The position numbers and the translations under genes were made by a program. From Desulfocurvus sp. (GTDB lineage Bacteria; Desulfobacterota; Desulfovibrionia; Desulfovibrionales; Desulfovibrionaceae): 8,883 nt of DNA. The notes beneath the pieces were generated by a model, which was given only the letters and a program-made list of their open reading frames with translations, searched no databases and had not been told where the DNA came from. The stretch lies in the NCBI RefSeq assembly GCF_023230885.1, contig NZ_JALNWM010000140.1, positions 1 to 8,883 on the forward strand. The letters are read 5' to 3'. Below are positions 7,609 to 8,883 of this stretch, piece by piece. Position 1 is the stretch's first letter. The number at the start of each line of letters is the position of its first letter.

Positions 7609-8305
7609 GTATTTCTACCCCAATCATAAACAGCTCAGGATTATCCAGTAGGCTCATAAAGTGCTTTGATTTTATGCAATTCCCAAGCGCGGCCTGCGGG
7701 TTTTCCGAGTTCAATGAAAAGGCCGCAACATAAGACTTGTGACCTCTCTCGCAATTTATGCAAGCAGGCCTTGACAGAAAAGGCCTAAGCGTAACAAGCT
7801 CTGCATCGTCTTTACCCAATCTTATAAATCTATTGATCTGCTCCAATGCTATTCCATACGTTGTTTTTGACCCGCTATATTTAGCTTCGCCAAACGCAAC
7901 ATTATTTATGGTAGTCTCTGTATGAAAATCGAAACCGGGATTTCCTTTAACTTTTTCTTTGATAAGTTCAGCAAGAGGCAGCTTGATGTGATTGCAAGAC
8001 ACAACAAGTGCATTTTGTGCTGCCATCGATATTATATATTCACCAAAATCAGTTGTCACATCATCTTCATATTTCCCAAACACATTACTTGTGAGCTCTT
8101 CGATTGTTCGCCTTGATGTTGCTTCAAAGGCTCTTTTTTCGATAGCATCCAGCTTATTCATCCAACTTGTGTCTGATATTTCAGAAATCATCACTTGTGC
8201 TAATTCAGCAATATTCCTTACTACAATATGTGCTATGTAGACGCTGCATTCAGTCTCCAGACCGAAGCTGGACATGTCCACTCTATTTGCGGTGACGATT
8301 TCCAT
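7601..8305 (-). CDS. hamA: HamA-like DUF1837 nuclease of a Hachiman defence system
   Basis: This 234-residue cytosolic protein resembles HamA/DUF1837, the effector of two-gene Hachiman systems. Published work describes HamA as a PD-(D/E)xK-type DNase released or activated by HamB on infection. Here Asp126 (in GNPGFDFH) and Glu140-Ala-Lys142 (in FGEAKYS) form the expected D...ExK core; Glu89 in DFGEYI could be the helix glutamate of the fold. LPLAELIKEKVKGN (109-122) just before the aspartate is also typical of the family. CxxC with a following His (Cys182, Cys185, His189) is present and unexplained. The ATG at 8305 has only a weak GGA upstream; Met11 (codon at 8275-8273) is a possible alternative start. 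Identification is from recalled family features, not from a search. Confidence 0.8.
   Translation of the reverse strand: MEIVTANRVDMSSFGLETECSVYIAHIVVRNIAELAQVMISEISDTSWMNKLDAIEKRAFEATSRRTIEELTSNVFGKYEDDVTTDFGEYIISMAAQNALVVSCNHIKLPLAELIKEKVKGNPGFDFHTETTINNVAFGEAKYSGSKTTYGIALEQINRFIRLGKDDAELVTLRPFLSRPACINCERGHKSYVAAFSLNSENPQAALGNCIKSKHFMSLLDNPELFMIGVEIHD
8269..8280. promoter_or_regulatory. 12-bp perfect palindrome at the start of hamA, possible operator
   Basis: TGGACATGTCCA is a perfect palindrome covering hamA codons 9-12, including the alternative start Met11. A matching half-site, ATGTCCA, recurs at 8312-8318 just before the annotated ATG. Two related sites around a start codon could bind a repressor, but no regulator is encoded nearby and chance is possible. 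Confidence 0.25.
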
Positions 8306-8407
8306 AACGATATGTCCAAACTTAAAAGTTATCTTCCTTGCCCTAGGTGTATCAGCTTTCCGACATGAATTCTATACGTTTAAAATCCTAAAATAATGCA
8401 ATAAAGG
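8306..8407 (-). promoter_or_regulatory. AT-rich upstream region of hamAB with weak promoter candidate
   Basis: On the minus strand, TATAGAAT (8376-8369) is a fair -10 box. A possible -35, TTGCAT (8401-8396), lies 19 bases away, longer than ideal. The transcript would have a leader of about 60 bases. AGGTGTA occurs at 8345-8351 and again at 8405-8411, and GTATCAG (8349-8355) is inverted as CTGATAC (8428-8434); these may be regulator sites or chance. Confidence 0.35.
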
Positions 8408-8457
8408 TGTACAGAAATAGTATTCACCTGATACTGCCGCCCCTGGCGGGGTGATTT
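8408..8457. mobile_element. Possible terminal segment of an IS481-like element
   Basis: The sequence between the AT-rich island and the transposase stop codon begins TGTACAG (8408-8414). IS481-family ends commonly begin TGT, and the composition shifts to GC-rich within this stretch. It is therefore the best candidate for the outer end of the element on its 3' side. The partner end is not in the window, so terminal inverted repeats cannot be confirmed. Confidence 0.3.
8441..8455 (+). repeat. 15-bp inverted repeat, left copy
   Basis: CCCTGGCGGGGTGAT here is the exact reverse complement of 8838-8852. It lies 3 to 17 bases beyond the transposase stop codon. The match does not extend beyond 15 bases either way. 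The copy can also fold on itself, with CCCC (8440-8443) facing GGGG (8448-8451). Confidence 0.8.
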
Positions 8458-8838
8458 CTAGGCGGCCTTTGTGACCGCCTTTTCCTTGCCCTTTTCCGGC
8501 TTGGGCAGGCCATCCAGGAAGGCCTGGTTCGGGGTTCTGCCGTTCATGTCTCGGCCCTGGTGGGTCCGTGCATGGTTGTAGAGGCGCAGGTATTCGTCCA
8601 GATCGGCCTGCATCTCTTCCAGGGATTCGTACCTCTTCTGACGGCCTTTGATGCGGAAATGCTCGTCCAGCAGCGTTCTGTGCAGCCGCTCCACGAAGCC
8701 GTTGCTCTGCGGCCTGCGCACCTTGGTCGTGTGGTGCTCGATGCCTTCCAGTTGCAGGAACAGCTCGTACGGATGCCGATCCGGCCTGCCGTAGAGTTCT
8801 CGCCCATTGTCCGAGAGCACCGTCCCGTTCCCGCCCCA
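8458..8838 (-). pseudogene. IS481/IS3-like transposase, C-terminal fragment (N-terminus lost)
   Basis: About 120 residues at the C-terminal end of a DDE integrase-core transposase remain; complete relatives have roughly 330-350. The fragment begins at VLSDNGREL, which holds the second catalytic aspartate. It continues through HPYELFLQLEGIEHH, KVRRPQSNGFVERLHR with the catalytic glutamate, and LYNHARTHQG. It ends in a basic Lys-rich tail. The first aspartate and the N-terminal helix-turn-helix are missing. Upstream in the same frame there is a stop at 8839-8841 and no further transposase-like sequence. Its GC-rich codons match the frd operon, not the adjacent defence genes. It cannot be active as it stands. 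The exact family (IS481 versus IS3) is uncertain. Confidence 0.85.
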
Positions 8839-8852
8839 TCACCCCGCCAGGG
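8838..8852 (-). repeat. 15-bp inverted repeat, right copy
   Basis: The reverse complement of this segment equals 8441-8455 exactly. It lies where transposase homology stops, so it coincides with the breakpoint that removed the N-terminal part of the transposase. Confidence 0.8.
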
Positions 8853-8883
8853 CCCAGGCGATGGCCAGGGTGGTGAGGGTGAC
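8839..8883 (-). CDS. Possible C-terminal tail of an unidentified gene cut by the window edge
   Basis: Read on the minus strand, the last 45 bases give VTLTTLAIAWALAG followed by TGA, with G or C at every third codon position. The hydrophobic sequence could be the end of a membrane helix. Only 14 residues are visible, so it may be chance. It is in the same frame as the transposase fragment but does not resemble transposase sequence. Confidence 0.25.
   Translation of the reverse strand, partial: VTLTTLAIAWALAG

Noticed and set aside
7922..8240. Small plus-strand frames inside hamA
   Set aside because: They are antisense to a gene with a clear nuclease motif and resemble no known protein; antitoxin or anti-defence roles cannot be supported.
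8458..8842. Other minus-strand open frames over the transposase fragment
   Set aside because: Only the frame ending at 8458 contains the DNG and VERLHR transposase motifs; the alternative frames are shadows.

Overview
The window has two parts of very different composition. Bases 1 to about 5,235 are very GC-rich, with strong G/C preference at third codon positions. They carry one plus-strand operon: a cytochrome b, flavoprotein and iron-sulfur subunit of a quinone-linked succinate:fumarate oxidoreductase (frdC-frdA-frdB order), then the alpha and beta subunits of a two-subunit class I iron-sulfur fumarase. The diheme Wolinella-type FrdC, the C-A-B order and the linked two-subunit fumarase suggest an anaerobic, menaquinone-using delta/epsilon-type bacterium. 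A GC-rich sulfate reducer of the Desulfovibrio group is the best guess, supported further by the style of the transposase remnant at the right end. This taxonomic call is inference.

Layout: 1-469 is a non-coding leader with a C-rich degenerate 20-bp tandem repeat and a candidate promoter near 293-322. frdC is 470-1123, frdA 1136-2986, frdB 2989-3732, fumarase alpha 3751-4587 and fumarase beta 4587-5144, all closely spaced with clear ribosome binding sites. Together they interconvert succinate, fumarate and malate, and exchange electrons with the quinone pool at the membrane. A long hairpin at 5160-5212 closes the operon.

From about 5,236 to about 8,407 the DNA turns AT-rich. This island holds two overlapping minus-strand genes that converge on the fumarase operon. 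The upstream one (8305-7601) is a HamA-like DUF1837 protein with a PD-(D/E)xK nuclease signature. The downstream one (7608-5299) is a large superfamily 2 helicase with all main motifs, matching HamB. The pair reads as a Hachiman-type anti-phage defence system, acquired horizontally and placed next to a housekeeping operon.

From about 8,408 to the end the sequence is GC-rich again. It contains the C-terminal third of an IS481/IS3-like DDE transposase, broken at its N-terminal side. A perfect 15-bp inverted repeat (8441-8455 and 8838-8852) brackets this fragment. The last 45 bases may hold the tail of another minus-strand gene. No integrase, tRNA, CRISPR array or rRNA is visible.
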